A DNA stretch of 64,000 bases from Pyropia haitanensis (lineage: Eukaryota > Rhodophyta > Bangiophyceae > Bangiales > Bangiaceae). The notes under the pieces are model-generated. The model was not told the origin of the DNA, made no database searches, and saw nothing but the letters and a program-made list of their open reading frames with translations. The stretch is taken from assembly GCA_008729055.1 (NCBI GenBank), contig SDUX01000168.1, positions 1 through 64,000 of the forward strand, written 5' to 3'. Every line of letters begins with the position of its first letter. Within the stretch, counting starts at the first letter, position 1. Positions 44,967 through 55,851 of the stretch are shown in pieces. The translations under genes were made by a program, and so were the position numbers.

Positions 44967-45199
44967 GAACCAATTAAACATGTACCAATTGGCAGTCCGC
45001 ATTGACATTGAGGCGAGCGTCGTAATCTATGACGGCTGCCGCTTGCTTGTTTGTTGGACACATTTCCCCCCCCTTTCCCCGTTCACAGCGCTCATCCTTG
45101 AGCGGCGGTGGGGCAATCCACGTGCGGCGACCGCGACAACGCTGCGGGCGGAGCGTCGCTGGGGGAGTCTGCGGGGGGGGATTCCACCGCCGCCGCGCC

Positions 45200-45640
45200 C
45201 GTGTGCGACCGGCTGCGACCACCCGCGGGGCACGACGCCGCCGTGGCGGGCGCCGCCGGCCGGCCGGGCGACCCCGTCCCGCCGTCACGGACACGACGGC
45301 GGCGGCGGCGGCCGACGCGGGTCTCCCTCGCGGCGTGGCCACCGCCGTGACCGTTGCGGCGGTCGCGGCCGCGTCAGCCGGCCGCGGCGGAACGACGCCG
45401 CCGCCGCCCCAGCAGCGGCCGTGACCGCGTCAGCCGGCCGCGGCGGGACGCCGCCGCCGCGGACCCAGCGGCGGCCGCCGTTCCCGTGGGAGGGGCGGGA
45501 CGGTGGCGGCCGCCGCGGCGGCCGCGCTCGCCGCACTATCCGCGGCGGTGCGGTGGGATGCGGCGCGGCCGCCGCCGCCGCCGCCGCGGTCGCAGCGGAG
45601 CGACGGGGCCAACCCGCTGACGCGGGGGGAAGGGGGTAGC
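45200..45640. other. Very GC-rich tract with a ~55-bp tandem duplication
   Basis: GCGTCAGCCGGCCGCGGCGG occurs twice (about 45,373 and 45,428) followed by similar GCC runs. Otherwise low-complexity CGG/GCC. No gene recognised. Confidence 0.5.
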
Positions 45641-45796
45641 CTCGGCAGTGGGCACCCGCCCCACTCGTCGCCACTGGAGCGTGTGCGGCCGCGTGACTGA
45701 GAAACAAGCAGGAACAGTGAAACAAGAAAAGCACCTCAATACCCCCACCACTGCTCCCACTACTGGCACCCCGCACTCCCCCCACGCACGCGTCCG

Positions 45797-45970
45797 TCAC
45801 GATCCACCGCAGCGCGCTGCCCCCCCCACCACCACCACCCGCTCCTCCTCTACGAGCGTCGCGACCGCCGCCCGGAACTCCGCCGTCGACACCCCCCGCC
45901 GAGAGGCGCACGCCACCAGCCAAGAAAAGCACAGCCTTGGATATGCGCCAACCGCACATCAAAGGCTCGG
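45797..45970 (-). other. Possible 3' exon or C-terminal fragment, minus strand
   Basis: A minus-strand frame runs from a TGA near 45,970 to TGA at 45,797. Its last half reads GVSTAEFRAAVATLVEEERV then VVVGGAARCGGS and stop. The helix-then-beta pattern resembles the end of a winged-helix domain, but there is no diagnostic motif and the segment is too short to name. Confidence 0.25.
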
Positions 45971-46019
45971 AGCACGTAGGAAGGCGTATCAGCCAATGGG
46001 AAGGCCGGATTTCAATCCT

Positions 46020-46100
46020 GTACGAACCACAACGTGGCACCCCCCCTGAAAGACGCTCCTGCCACGCCGTCCCCGAGTGCGCCACTGCGGCTACATTGTT
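46020..46100 (-). other. Possible terminal exon, minus strand
   Basis: After a TACTAAT branch-point-like string and GTAGCCGCAG| on the minus strand (about 46,118-46,088), one frame reads GALGDGVAGASFRGGATLWF then VQD and stop. A candidate upstream exon end (GCATCTCTGGCGGGCGGACG... |GTAGGT, about 46,226) exists, but the phase does not join. Unrecognised. Confidence 0.2.
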
Positions 46101-46179
46101 CTACTTACATCCCAATTAGTACGTCCTGCATTACCCCCCCCACAAGACGGTGGCGCCGCCACCCTCCCGCCATTGCTAT

Positions 46180-46613
46180 GTACAGCGCGGCGCCCCGATC
46201 CCGCCAGTCCCACGCGCACCACCTACCCGCACGGGCTCCCCCATTGCGTCCGCCCGCCAGAGATGCGCACCGCCCCTGCCTCCGCCGCGTGCTGCCCCCC
46301 CCCCCCCCGTCGCGCGCCGCCTCTGCCGCCCCCGCCGCCGCGGCGTCGGCCCGCCGCCACCCACGCCAGCCGGCTGCCGCCCTGGTCACCACAACCGTCG
46401 CCGCCGCCTCCATCGGCCGGCTGCCGTTGCCGACGCCGCGGCTGCCCGCCGCCCTAGCCGGAGGCTGCCGCCGCCGCCGGTCGGTCGCCAATCCGGCCGC
46501 CAACCAGAGTCGCCGCTGCGGCCCACCGCCGCTCGCAGGAAGCCGTCGCCTGCTGGCTACCCGGCTGGCGGCCGGTCAGCTGCCACCCCAGCCTCCGCCG
46601 CCCCCACCGCGGC

Positions 46614-46644
<31 letters not shown>

Positions 46645-46970
46645 GCCGCCGCCACCGCGGCCGACAGCCGCCCAAGGGCTGCCGCCGCTAGCGGGCTGCC
46701 GCCGCGGGCCGGCGGCGGGGCAGGCCGCCCGCCGGCTGCCGCCCCGCCCGCGCCCTCGCCGCAGCCGCGGGCTGCCGCCCTCCCCCCTTCTGCTTCCACC
46801 GCGGCAAGCTACCGCCGACGCACGTCGCCGCTCCCTCGCTGCCGCCGCCGCCCCCGGTCGGGGCGACTGGCCACCGCGGGCGCACGGCAGCCATCCCCGC
46901 CCGCTACCGCGGGCTGCCGCTCCTCTTCTTCGCTCCGAGTTGCGGCAGGCTGTCAGCGCCGCGCCGCGAG
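46180..46970. other. Low-complexity CCG/GCC-rich tract
   Basis: Pro/Ala/Arg-rich frames on both strands, similar in texture to array A but not repeating it. No gene recognised. Confidence 0.5.
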
Positions 46971-47219
46971 CTGCTATCTTGTCAGCCACCCGGTGACGAC
47001 AAGTCGCAGGACACAGCCAGAAGACGACTGCAAGGCGAAAGGAGAACAACCGGCAATACTACTTGGAACCAAAAGTCTACTCACAGGGGGTACTTGATAG
47101 GAAATACAGACATTGCACGAAACTGAATTCATAGAAATCTATACACATCGTACTTGACTAACAACTTGTGGCACATCTCGTAAGTCACATGTGCCACGTG
47201 TTTGATATCTCTTCCTCAC
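46971..47219. other. AT-richer single-copy spacer
   Basis: Marked drop in GC relative to everything to the left. No ORF or RNA gene recognised. Immediately flanks the inverted-repeat element. Confidence 0.4.
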
Positions 47220-47286
47220 GTGATAGGCTTTCTCACGATCTGAGCCGACCATCCTGGGGAGTGCACGCCGTGCTGGATTGACGAGT

Positions 47287-47513
47287 ACAATACTTGACTC
47301 GGCAAGTAACCTGGTCAGCGATTCGCAACTGCTGGGACGCACGCGGCTAAAGCGCCGGCGTCCGACGCCCCCCTTTCCACCCAGCCCTGTCGCGCCGGTC
47401 TCTCCAGTTCCCGGCCACCCAGCAGGCCGGGTGGATACACAGGCCGTTGTTTTTTACTCTATTCAGTTTTGAGTGCGGGTCTGTAGACGTCTGCCGGAGC
47501 AGAGCCCCCAACG
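47287..47513 (+). repeat. Left arm of the inverted repeat
   Basis: 227 bp, about 99% identical to the reverse complement of the right arm. Itself contains a short palindrome, GGCCACCCAGCAGGCCGGGTGG. Confidence 0.9.
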
Positions 47514-47645
47514 TGAGCATTATGAGTCTACGTTTTTCAGCAAACGCTCACGGAAAATGTACCTGGTGGCTATGGTGGCGTACAATTGTAAAAAAAACCA
47601 CACGGGAGTCCACACATGGGTGACTGACTGACTTCCGATGGGGTG

Positions 47646-48191
47646 CTAGGCGCTGCGGCGCAGCTGGACACGCCCAGAGCGCCGGTGGGAGTGACAAAAG
47701 CTGTGAAGAGAACTTGCTGCACTATACAGATCTGACAGGTGTACCTTTTGCATGAGAGCACTGTGGGGCGTTGGACGGTCTGTCGAGGCTACCGGTCCAG
47801 AGTGCACACTTCGGGGGCTCGTATGACCCGCTTGCCATTGTTTGCAACACTTTGTGAGCACATGCACGTGCTCATCGCCATCGTCTTGGTATTTTGAGAA
47901 CACTTTGGAAAAAGTTCGCTTGACTTGCTGATATGCGTTATAGCGGCGTGTGACGCAGTGCACTAAGAGGTGGTGCATCGGGCGCAATCCCCGCGTGCAG
48001 TACGAGTCAACGACCACTCTACGGACTCTTCTGAAGCGAGCTGGATCGACTAAACCGACGACGCTGAGCACGCGTATATGCTGTAAAAGTGTCCCAAACA
48101 ATGGGACGTGGGTCCTACAGGCCCCCAACGAGGCCAGTCTGCGTAGGTAGTCTCGACAGACCGTCGAACGCTCCAGAGGGCTCTCATGCAC
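47646..48191 (-). CDS. Uncertain ORF inside the inverted-repeat element (181 codons)
   Basis: The start ATG lies in the right nested arm. Amino-acid composition is balanced (RRYNAYQQVKRTFSKVF, then SKYQDDGDEHVHVL), unlike the satellite frames, but no catalytic triad or DNA-binding motif is recognised. The plus strand of the same DNA also holds a shorter frame (47,950-48,150). Low stop density in lower-GC DNA gives it slightly more weight than ORFs elsewhere. Confidence 0.25.
   Translation of the reverse strand: MHESPLERSTVCRDYLRRLASLGACRTHVPLFGTLLQHIRVLSVVGLVDPARFRRVRRVVVDSYCTRGLRPMHHLLVHCVTRRYNAYQQVKRTFSKVFSKYQDDGDEHVHVLTKCCKQWQAGHTSPRSVHSGPVASTDRPTPHSALMQKVHLSDLYSAASSLHSFCHSHRRSGRVQLRRSA
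47750..48189. repeat. Nested inverted repeat, 42-bp arms
   Basis: 47,750-47,791 and 48,148-48,189 pair with five mismatches in 42 (termini GCATGAGAGC / GCTCTCATGC, core GACGGTCTGTCGAG). The 440-bp unit could be a smaller element inserted in the larger one, or part of a multi-stem structure. Confidence 0.65.
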
Positions 48192-48359
48192 TAAAAACTA
48201 CACTCTTCAAGTCCCAATTGTGCAGCAGACCTGCTCCACTGCTCGTTTGACTCTCACCGGCACATCCAGCTGCGCGACAGTGTCCAACACCCCTCCCTCT
48301 GCAGGGATTCAACAACGTCCGGACTCAAGGGGGGTCGTCCACCCACTTATAGCAATTGG

Positions 48360-48577
48360 ATGCCACCAGGTGTTATGATAGCCATGCCCCAAATGTCCGT
48401 GCAACAAAAGACGATCGTGACACTCATGATGGACGGGCGACGCCTTCGAACGCTATCCGTAAACGTACCCGACGGTTGTTGGAGCGTCGACCATTGTAGA
48501 CCACAAAACGCCTCAGCAGACACTGTTTCGCCGTCACCAGCGCCCCCGACTGGCAGAACCGACGGTGGATGGTGAGT
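48360..48577 (+). other. Possible plus-strand exon inside the element
   Basis: ATG at 48,360 opens MPPGVMIAMPQMSVQQKTIV and runs 71 codons to a GGATG|GTGAGTGC donor-like site. Unrecognised. The frame closes at TGA in that donor. Confidence 0.2.
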
Positions 48578-48599
48578 GCATTGTGTCCGTCCGTGCGGT

Positions 48600-48826
48600 C
48601 GTTGGGGGCTCTGCTCTGGCAGACGTCTACAGACCCGCACTCAAAACTGAATAGAGTAAAAAACAACGGCCTGTGTATCCACCCGGCCTGCTGGGTGGCC
48701 GGGAACTGGAGAGACCGGCGCGACAGGGCTGGGTGGAAAGGGGGGCGTCGGACGCCGGCGCTTTAGCCGCGTGCGTCCCAGCAGTTGCGAGTCGATGACC
48801 AGGTTACTTGCCGAGTCAAGTATTGT
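48600..48826 (-). repeat. Right arm of the inverted repeat
   Basis: Reverse complement of 47,287-47,513; mismatches by eye are at two sites in TCATCGACTCGC and one in CCAGAGCAG. Confidence 0.9.
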
Positions 48827-48903
48827 TCTCGTCTATCCAGCAATGATGACTTCGGGATGCACTCCTGAATGTGGACGGCTGAGATCGCGTGACAGCCTAT
48901 CAC

Positions 48904-49410
48904 ATCAAGCGTATGGTGCTTTTGAATTGACGTGATTGCCTCGAGATCTGAGTAATGTCGGAGGTGTATGTGTTGTTCTCTGTTGAAAAATCGCTGTTCG
49001 CATTTTTATTCTCAAGTACCTCTGCGTGTGCCACCTGGGTAGCTGGTCGCTTCAGCCGTCTTGCCGTTCATCCCCCTCGCCTCCCACCACCCTTCGTTGT
49101 CTGCGTTGGCTGCAGCCAGCGTCAGGGGCGGAGGCTGACCGCGGCGCCGACGGCAGCCGGCCGCGGCGGTGTCCATGGGGGGGGCCGCAGTGCGCGGCGG
49201 CGGCGTCCGGTGGGGGGGCGGCAGCGCGCGGCAGCTGCGCCCGGCCGCCCCAACCAGCGCCCGGGAAGGCGGCTGGCCGCGGCGGCGGCGGCCGCCGGCC
49301 ACTGTGGCGTCCGGGGGAAGACCGTGGTGCGCGGCGGCGGTGTCAGCCCCCCGAGACCGGCGGCGGCAGTGGCGGTAGAGGGCGGCGGAAGCGGCAGACG
49401 GCGCTGCCAC
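48904..49410. other. Transition from AT-richer to GC-rich DNA
   Basis: 48,904-49,060 has ordinary composition; 49,060-49,410 is GC-rich with Ala/Arg/Pro frames only. Nothing recognised. Confidence 0.4.
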
Positions 49411-50692
49411 AATGGTAGCGCGGGTGGAAAGCGACGGCCATTGGCGCCGCCGCCGCAATCGCCTCCGCCTGAGCCGCTGCCGCCATCGCCGCCGGCCGTG
49501 CCGCCGCCGCCGCCAACGCCGCCGCCGCCGACACCGCCGCCCTGGTCGTCGCCGCCGCCGTCGCCACCGCCACCACTGCGCCCCTCCCCTCAGCCCCCGC
49601 TCTCCCCTCGCCCTCCACCGCCGCCCCTCTCCCCCCCCTCAGTTCGCCACACCCCTCGCGCCCACCACGAAAAAAGAAAAACCACAGCAAAAAAAAAAAA
49701 AAAAACAGCAACCAAACAGAAGCAATGGCACGAGCGCCGGCTGCGGGAGAAGCGATGGCTGAGTCAGCTGCCGGCGGTGGCGGCAGAGGCGGCGGCGTGT
49801 CGGCGTGCCCCCCCCGAACCCCAACCCCCACCACCCATGACGCGACGGGGAACCGTCCCAATATGCCCGCCACGTCCGTCGCCACCACCACGTCGCCGCC
49901 ACCACCACGCCGCCCCCACAACCCCAAAACCACCACCGCCCGCCAAAAACCAACCACGCAAGCCACCACCCTACCACCACGACCTCCAAACCTCCACCCC
50001 GCCATCTTCAACGCCAACCAAGCACCCCAACGGCAGCCCCACCCGCCCCGCACTTGTCAGCGCCACCGCAGTCGCCGCCATCGCCTTTGCCGCCGCCGCC
50101 GCCGCCGATGCCGCCGCCGCCGCCGCCGCCGCCGTCGTCGCCGCCGCTGCCGTCGCCGCCGCCGCCGCCGCATCGCCTCCCCCGTCAGCTCCCCCTCGCT
50201 CTCGCACCCTCCACTCACGCCGCCCTCACCCTCGCCCTCACACCCCCCTGCACTCTGTCGCCCTCCCCCCCGAAAAAAAAAAAAACAACAACACAAAAAC
50301 ACCAACGGCAGAAACAGCAATGGCAGTAGTGGCGGTCGTAGGTAAAGCAGCGGCAGAGTGAGTGACGACAGCAGGTGGCGGTGGCGGCAGACGCGGCAGA
50401 GGGTTGGGGTGGGCCCTCCCCCCACCCCCCCCCTCCCAGAACGCGACGGGGCATCCCCCCGAAGTGCCCCGCCACGTCTGTTGCCGCCCCCACCACACCG
50501 CCACCACCCCACCGTCACCACACCCCGCCACCGCCAGCCCACCACCGCCACGCCGCCACCACCCCCCCCGCCAGCACACCACCCGACAATCACCCTCCCG
50601 CCACACCCCCCCCCCCCCAACAAACTCACCACGCCAGCAATGGGGGCGGGCGGAGCACCCCCCCGGCTGCCCCACCCGCCCCGCACTTGTCA

Positions 50693-50728
<36 letters not shown>

Positions 50729-51411
50729 ACGCCGCCGCCGCGCGCCGCCGCCGCCGATGCCGCCGCCGCCGTCGCCGCCGCCGCCCTTGTCGCCGCCGCC
50801 GCCCTTGCCGCCGCCGCCGCCGCCGATGCCGCCGCCGCCGCCGCCGCCGCCGTCGTCGCCGCCGCTGCCGTCGCCGCCGCCGCCGCCGCATCGCCTCCCC
50901 CGTCAGCTCCCCCTCGCTCTCGCACCCTCCACTCACGCCGCCCTCACCCTCGCCCTCACACCCCCCTGCACTCTGTCGCCCTCCCCCCCGAAAAAAAAAA
51001 AAAACAACAACACAAAAACACCAACGGCAGAAACAGCAATGGCAGTAGTGGCGGTCGTAGGTAAAGCAGCGGCAGAGTGAGTGACGACAGCAGGTGGCGG
51101 TGGCGGCAGACGCGGCAGAGGGTTGGGGTGGGCCCTCCCCCCACCCCCCCCCTCCCAGAACGCGACGGGGCATCCCCCCGAAGTGCCCCGCCACGTCTGT
51201 TGCCGCCCCCACCACACCGCCACCACCCCACCGTCACCACACCCCGCCACCGCCAGCCCACCACCGCCACGCCGCCACCACCCCCCCCGCCAGCACACCA
51301 CCCGACAATCACCCTCCCGCCACACCCCCCCCCCCCCAACAAACTCACCACGCCAGCAATGGGGGCGGGCGGAGCACCCCCCCGGCTGCCCCACCCGCCC
51401 CGCACTTGTCA

Positions 51412-51447
<36 letters not shown>

Positions 51448-52130
51448 ACGCCGCCGCCGCAGCGCCGCCGCCGCCGATGCCGCCGCCGCCGTCGCCGCCG
51501 CCGCCCTTGTCGCCGCCGCCGCCCTTGCCGCCGCCGCCGCCGCCGATGCCGCCGCCGCCGCCGCCGCCGCCGTCGTCGCCGCCGCTGCCGTCGCCGCCGC
51601 CGCCGCCGCATCGCCTCCCCCGTCAGCTCCCCCTCGCTCTCGCACCCTCCACTCACGCCGCCCGCACCCTCGCCCTCACACCCCCCTGCACTCTCTCGCC
51701 CTCCCCCCCGAAAAAAAAAAAAAACAACAACACAAAAACACCAACGGCAGAAACAGCAATGGCAGTAGTGGCGGTCGTAGGTAAAGCAGCGGCAGAGTGA
51801 GTGACGACAGCAGGTGGCGGTGGCGGCAGACGCGGCAGAGGGTTGGGGTGGGCCCTCCCCCCACCCCCCCCCTCCCAGAACGTGACGGGGCATCCCCCCG
51901 AAGTGCCCCGCCACGTCTGTTGCCGCCCCCACCACACCGCCACCACCCCACCGTCACCACACCCCGCCACCGCCAGCCCACCACCGCCACGCCGCCACCA
52001 CCCCCCCGCCAGCACACCACCCGACAATCACCCTCCCGCCACACCCCCCCCCCCCCAACAAACTCACCACGCCAGCAATGGGGGCGGGCGGAGCACCCCC
52101 CCGGCTGCCCCACCCGCCCCGCACTTGTCA

Positions 52131-52166
<36 letters not shown>

Positions 52167-53637
52167 ACGCCGCCGCCGCAGCGCCGCCGCCGCCGATGCC
52201 GCCGCCGCCGTCGCCGCCGCCGCCCTTGTCGCCGCCGCCGCCCTTGCCGCCGCCGCCGCCGCCGATGCCGCCGCCGCCGCCGCCGCCGCCGTCGTCGCCG
52301 CCGCTGCCGTCGCCGCCGCCGCCGCCGCATCGCCTCCCCCGTCAGCTCCCCCTCGCTCTCGCACCCTCCACTCACGCCGCCCTCACCCTCGCCCTCACAC
52401 CCCCCTGCACTCTGTCGCCCTCCCCCCCGAAAAAAAAAAAAAACAACAACACAAAAACACCAACGGCAGAAACAGCAATGGCAGTAGTGGCGGTCGTAGG
52501 TAAAGCAGCGGCAGAGTGAGTGACGACAGCAGGTGGCGGTGGCGGCAGAAGCGGCAGAGGGTTGGGGTGGGCCCTCCCCCCACCCCCCCCCCTCCCAGAA
52601 CGCGACGGGGCATCCCCCCGAAGTGCCCCGCCACGTCTGTTGCCGCCCCCACCACACCGCCACCACCCCACCGTCACCACACCCCGCCACCGCCAGCCCA
52701 CCACCGCCACACCGCCACCACCCCCCCGCCAGCACACCACCCGACAATCACCCTCCCGCCACACCCCCCCCCCCCAACAAACTCACCACGCCAGCAATGG
52801 GGGCGGGCGGAGCACCCCCCCGGCTGCCCCACCCGCCCCGCACTTGTCAGCGCCCGCCGCCGCCGCCGCCGCCGCCGCCCGCCGCCGCCGCCAACGCCCG
52901 CCGCCGCCGCCGCGCCCCGCCGCCCGCCCCCCCCCCCGCCCCCCCGCCCCCCCCCGCCGCCCTTGTCGCCGCCGCCGCCGCCGATGCCGCCGCCGCCGTC
53001 GCCGCCGCCGCCCTTGTCGCCGCCGCCGCCCTTGCCGCCGCCGCCGCCGCCGATGCCGCCGCCGCCGCCGCCGCCGCCGTCGTCGCCGCCGCTGCCGTCG
53101 CCGCCGCCGCCGCCGCATCGCCTCCCCCGTCAGCTCCCCCTCGCTCTCGCACCCTCCACTCACGCCGCCCTCACCCTCGCCCTCACACCCCCCTGCACTC
53201 TGTCGCCCTCCCCCCCGAAAAAAAAAAAAAACAACAACACAAAAACACCAACGGCAGAAACAGCAATGGCAGTAGTGGCGGTCGTAGGTAAAGCAGCGGC
53301 AGAGTGAGTGACGACAGCAGGTGGCGGTGGCGGCAGAAGCGGCAGAGGGTTGGGGTGGGCCCTCCCCCCACCCCCCCCCTCCCAGAACGCGACGGGGCAT
53401 CCCCCCGAAGTGCCCCGCCACGTCTGTTGCCGCCCCCACCACACCGCCACCACCCCACCGTCACCACACCCCGCCACCGCCAGCCCACCACCGCCACACC
53501 GCCACCACCCCCCCCGCCAGCACACCACCCGACAATCACCCTCCCGCCACACCCCCCCCCCCCAACAAACTCACCACGCCAGCAATGGGGGCGGGCGGAG
53601 CACCCCCCCGGCTGCCCCACCCGCCCCGCACTTGTCA

Positions 53638-53669
<32 letters not shown>

Positions 53670-54240
53670 TCCAACGCCGCCGCCGCCGCGCCACCGCCGC
53701 CGATGCCGCCGCCGCCGTCGCCCCCGCCGCCCTTGCCGCCGCCGCCGCCGCCGATGCCACCGCTGCCGCCGCCGCCGCCGCCCTTGTCGCCGCCGCCGCC
53801 GCCGATGCCGCCGCCGCCGTCGCCGTCGCCGCCCTTGTCGCCGCCGCCGCCCTTGCCGCCGCCGCCGCTGCCGATGCCGCTGCTGCCGTCGCCGCCGCCG
53901 TTGCCGCCGCTGTCGCCGCCGCCGTCGCCGCCGCCTCCGCCGCCGCCGATGTCGCCCCCGCCGCCGTGCTGCTGCTGTCGTCGCCGCCGCTGCCGCTGCC
54001 ACCGCCGCCGTAGCCGCCGCCGCCGTTGCCGCCGCCGCCATCACCGCCACCGCAATCGCCGCCGCCGCTGCCGCCGCCGCCGTCGCCCTCGCCGCCATTG
54101 CCGCCGCCGCCGTTCCGCCGCCGCCCTTGCCGCCGCTGCCGTGGCGCTGCCGCCGCCAACTCTGCCGCCGCCGCCGCCGTTGCCGCCGCCGCTGTTGCCG
54201 CCGTCCTTGCTTCCGCCGTCGCCGCTGCCGCCGCTGCGTT
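49411..54240. repeat. Satellite array A, copy 3, without copia
   Basis: Margin unit at 49,411-49,990 with diverged start (MARAPAAGEAMAES from 49,725), a type-2 segment at about 49,945, then highly regular units with landmarks at 50,320, 51,039, 51,759, 52,478 and 53,266 (719-788 bp). The last unit expands into the degenerate CCG/CTG tract to 54,240. The unit at 52,850-52,970 has an aberrant C-run-rich patch. No copia insertion is present anywhere in this copy. Confidence 0.9.
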
Positions 54241-54295
54241 GCCTCTTTCATCCGCTCTGCCCCTCTCTCTCACCCTCCACTCCCACCCACCTCAC

Positions 54296-54379
54296 CTCTC
54301 CCCCAATCAACTTTTCTGCTGTTGGGGCGGCGACCATCGTCACGAGGGCGCCGCCCCCATCACTACCTGTAAAGCCATA
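54296..54379 (-). other. Copy 3 counterpart of the 84-bp exon candidate
   Basis: Same length and splice-like borders as 12,721-12,804. Three substitutions: AGG to ACG, CGA to CCA, GAG to GAA. Zero indels in a region where the neighbouring satellites vary freely. Confidence 0.3.
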
Positions 54380-54399
54380 CTGATGTCACACCACAGAAT

Positions 54400-55640
54400 A
54401 AATGAGACCGACCCGACGGCAGGCGGGGGGACACCGCCGGCGGGGGGGCGGCGCCCGTTGGCGTTGCGACGCCGCCCCCAACACCAAAGACAAAGCACAC
54501 AGTCAAACCCGCCGGCGGGCGGGGGGACACCGCCGGCGGGGGGGGCGGCGCCCGTTGGCGTTGCGACACCGCCCCCACCTGCAAAAAAAAAACACAGAGC
54601 GACGCGACAGGACAGGAACAGTCAAACAGACCCGCCGACGGGCGGGGGGGCACCGCCGGCGGGGGGGGCGGCGCCCGTTGGCGTTGCGACGCCGCCCCCA
54701 ACACCACAGACAAAGCACACAGTCAAACCCGCCGGCGGGCGGGGGGACACCGCCGGCGGGGGGGGCGGCGCCCGTTGGCGTTGCGACACCGCCCCCACCT
54801 GCAAAAAAAAAACACAAAGCGACGCGACAGGACAGGAACAGTCAAACAGACCCGCCGACGGGCGGGGGGGCACCGCCGGCGGGGGGGGCGGCGCCCGTTG
54901 GCGTTGCGACGCCGCCCCCAACACCAAAGACAAAGCACACAGTCAAACCCGCCGGCGGGCGGGGGGACACCGCCGGCGGGGGGGGTGGCGCCCGTTGGCG
55001 TTGCGACACCGCCCCCACCTGCAAAAAAAAACACAGAGCGACGCGACAGGACAGGAACAGTCAAACAGACCCGCCGACGGGCGGGGGGGCACCGCCGGCG
55101 GGGGGGGCGGCGCCCGTTGGCGTTGCGACGCCGCCCCCAACACCACAGACAAAGCACACAGTCAAACCCGCCGGCGGGCGGGGGGACACCGCCGGCGGGG
55201 GGGGCGGCGCCCGTTGGCGTTGCGACACCGCCCCCACCTGCAAAAAAAAACACAGAGCGACGCGACAGGACAGGAACAGTCAAACAGACCCGCCGACGGG
55301 CGGGGGGCACCGCCGGCGGGGGGGGCGGCGCCCGTTGGCGTTGCGACGCCGCCCCCAACACCACAGACAAAGCACACAGTCAAACCCGCCGGCGGGCGGG
55401 GGGACACCGCCGGCGGGGGGGGCGGCGCCCGTTGGCGTTGCGACACCGCCCCCACCTGCAAAAAAAAAACACAAAGCGACGCGACAGGACAGGAACAGTC
55501 AACCAGACCCGCCGACGGGCGGGGGGGCACCGCCGGCGGGGGGGGCGGCGCCCGTTGGCGTTGCGACGCCGCCCCCAACACCACAGACAAAGCACACAGT
55601 CAAACCCGCCGCGGGCGGGGGGACACCGCCGGCGGGGGGG
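54400..55640. repeat. Array B, copy 3 (about six units)
   Basis: CAAAGCACACAGTCAAACCC recurs at about 54,490, 54,712, 54,931, 55,151, 55,370 and 55,590, period about 219 bp. Compared with copy 1 the A-run after CACCTGC is homogenised to A8-10. Three times longer than in copy 1. Confidence 0.92.
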
Positions 55641-55687
55641 ACGACGCCCAGCAGCAGGGAGGCACGGCCCCCAACCACAGGACTTAC

Positions 55688-55851
55688 CCGCCCGTCTCAA
55701 TCATCAGCTCCGCCGCACTCCCGACGCGCGCCCGCGGCGGCATCCCCCACGACGCACCGCACAGCGCCACGTCGATGCCGGCGGTCACGGGCACGCCACG
55801 CACGCACCGACGGGCGACGCGACGCCGTGCGCGCGCGAGTGCACGTGACGC
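55688..55851 (-). other. Copy 3 counterpart of the 164-bp exon candidate
   Basis: Identical by eye to 13,359-13,522, including the GTAAGT border. Confidence 0.3.

Larger units (their letters stand above)
44766..45200. other. Single-copy DNA with two adjacent hairpins
   Basis: 44,785-45,060 is less GC-rich. A CACCACAG|GG string at about 44,868 looks like a 3' splice site. The plus-strand reading NMYQLAVRIDIEASVVIYD (about 44,980-45,035) is unusually balanced for this window but has no recognised relative. Confidence 0.35.
47220..48903. mobile_element. Inverted-repeat (foldback/TIR-type) element, about 1.7 kb
   Basis: 47,287-47,513 and 48,600-48,826 are 227-bp inverted repeats with no gap and three mismatches by eye. 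Weaker inverted similarity continues outward to GTGATAGGCT (47,220) and its complement (48,894-48,903). Interior 1.1 kb is less GC-rich than the surroundings and holds a second, nested inverted repeat. No transposase motif or clear target duplication is visible, so this is called by structure only; a non-autonomous DNA transposon or an unrelated palindromic locus are alternatives. Confidence 0.6.

Noticed and set aside
47210..48915. Target-site duplication for the inverted-repeat element
   Set aside because: No matching short direct repeats could be placed at the weakly conserved outer ends, so termini remain approximate.
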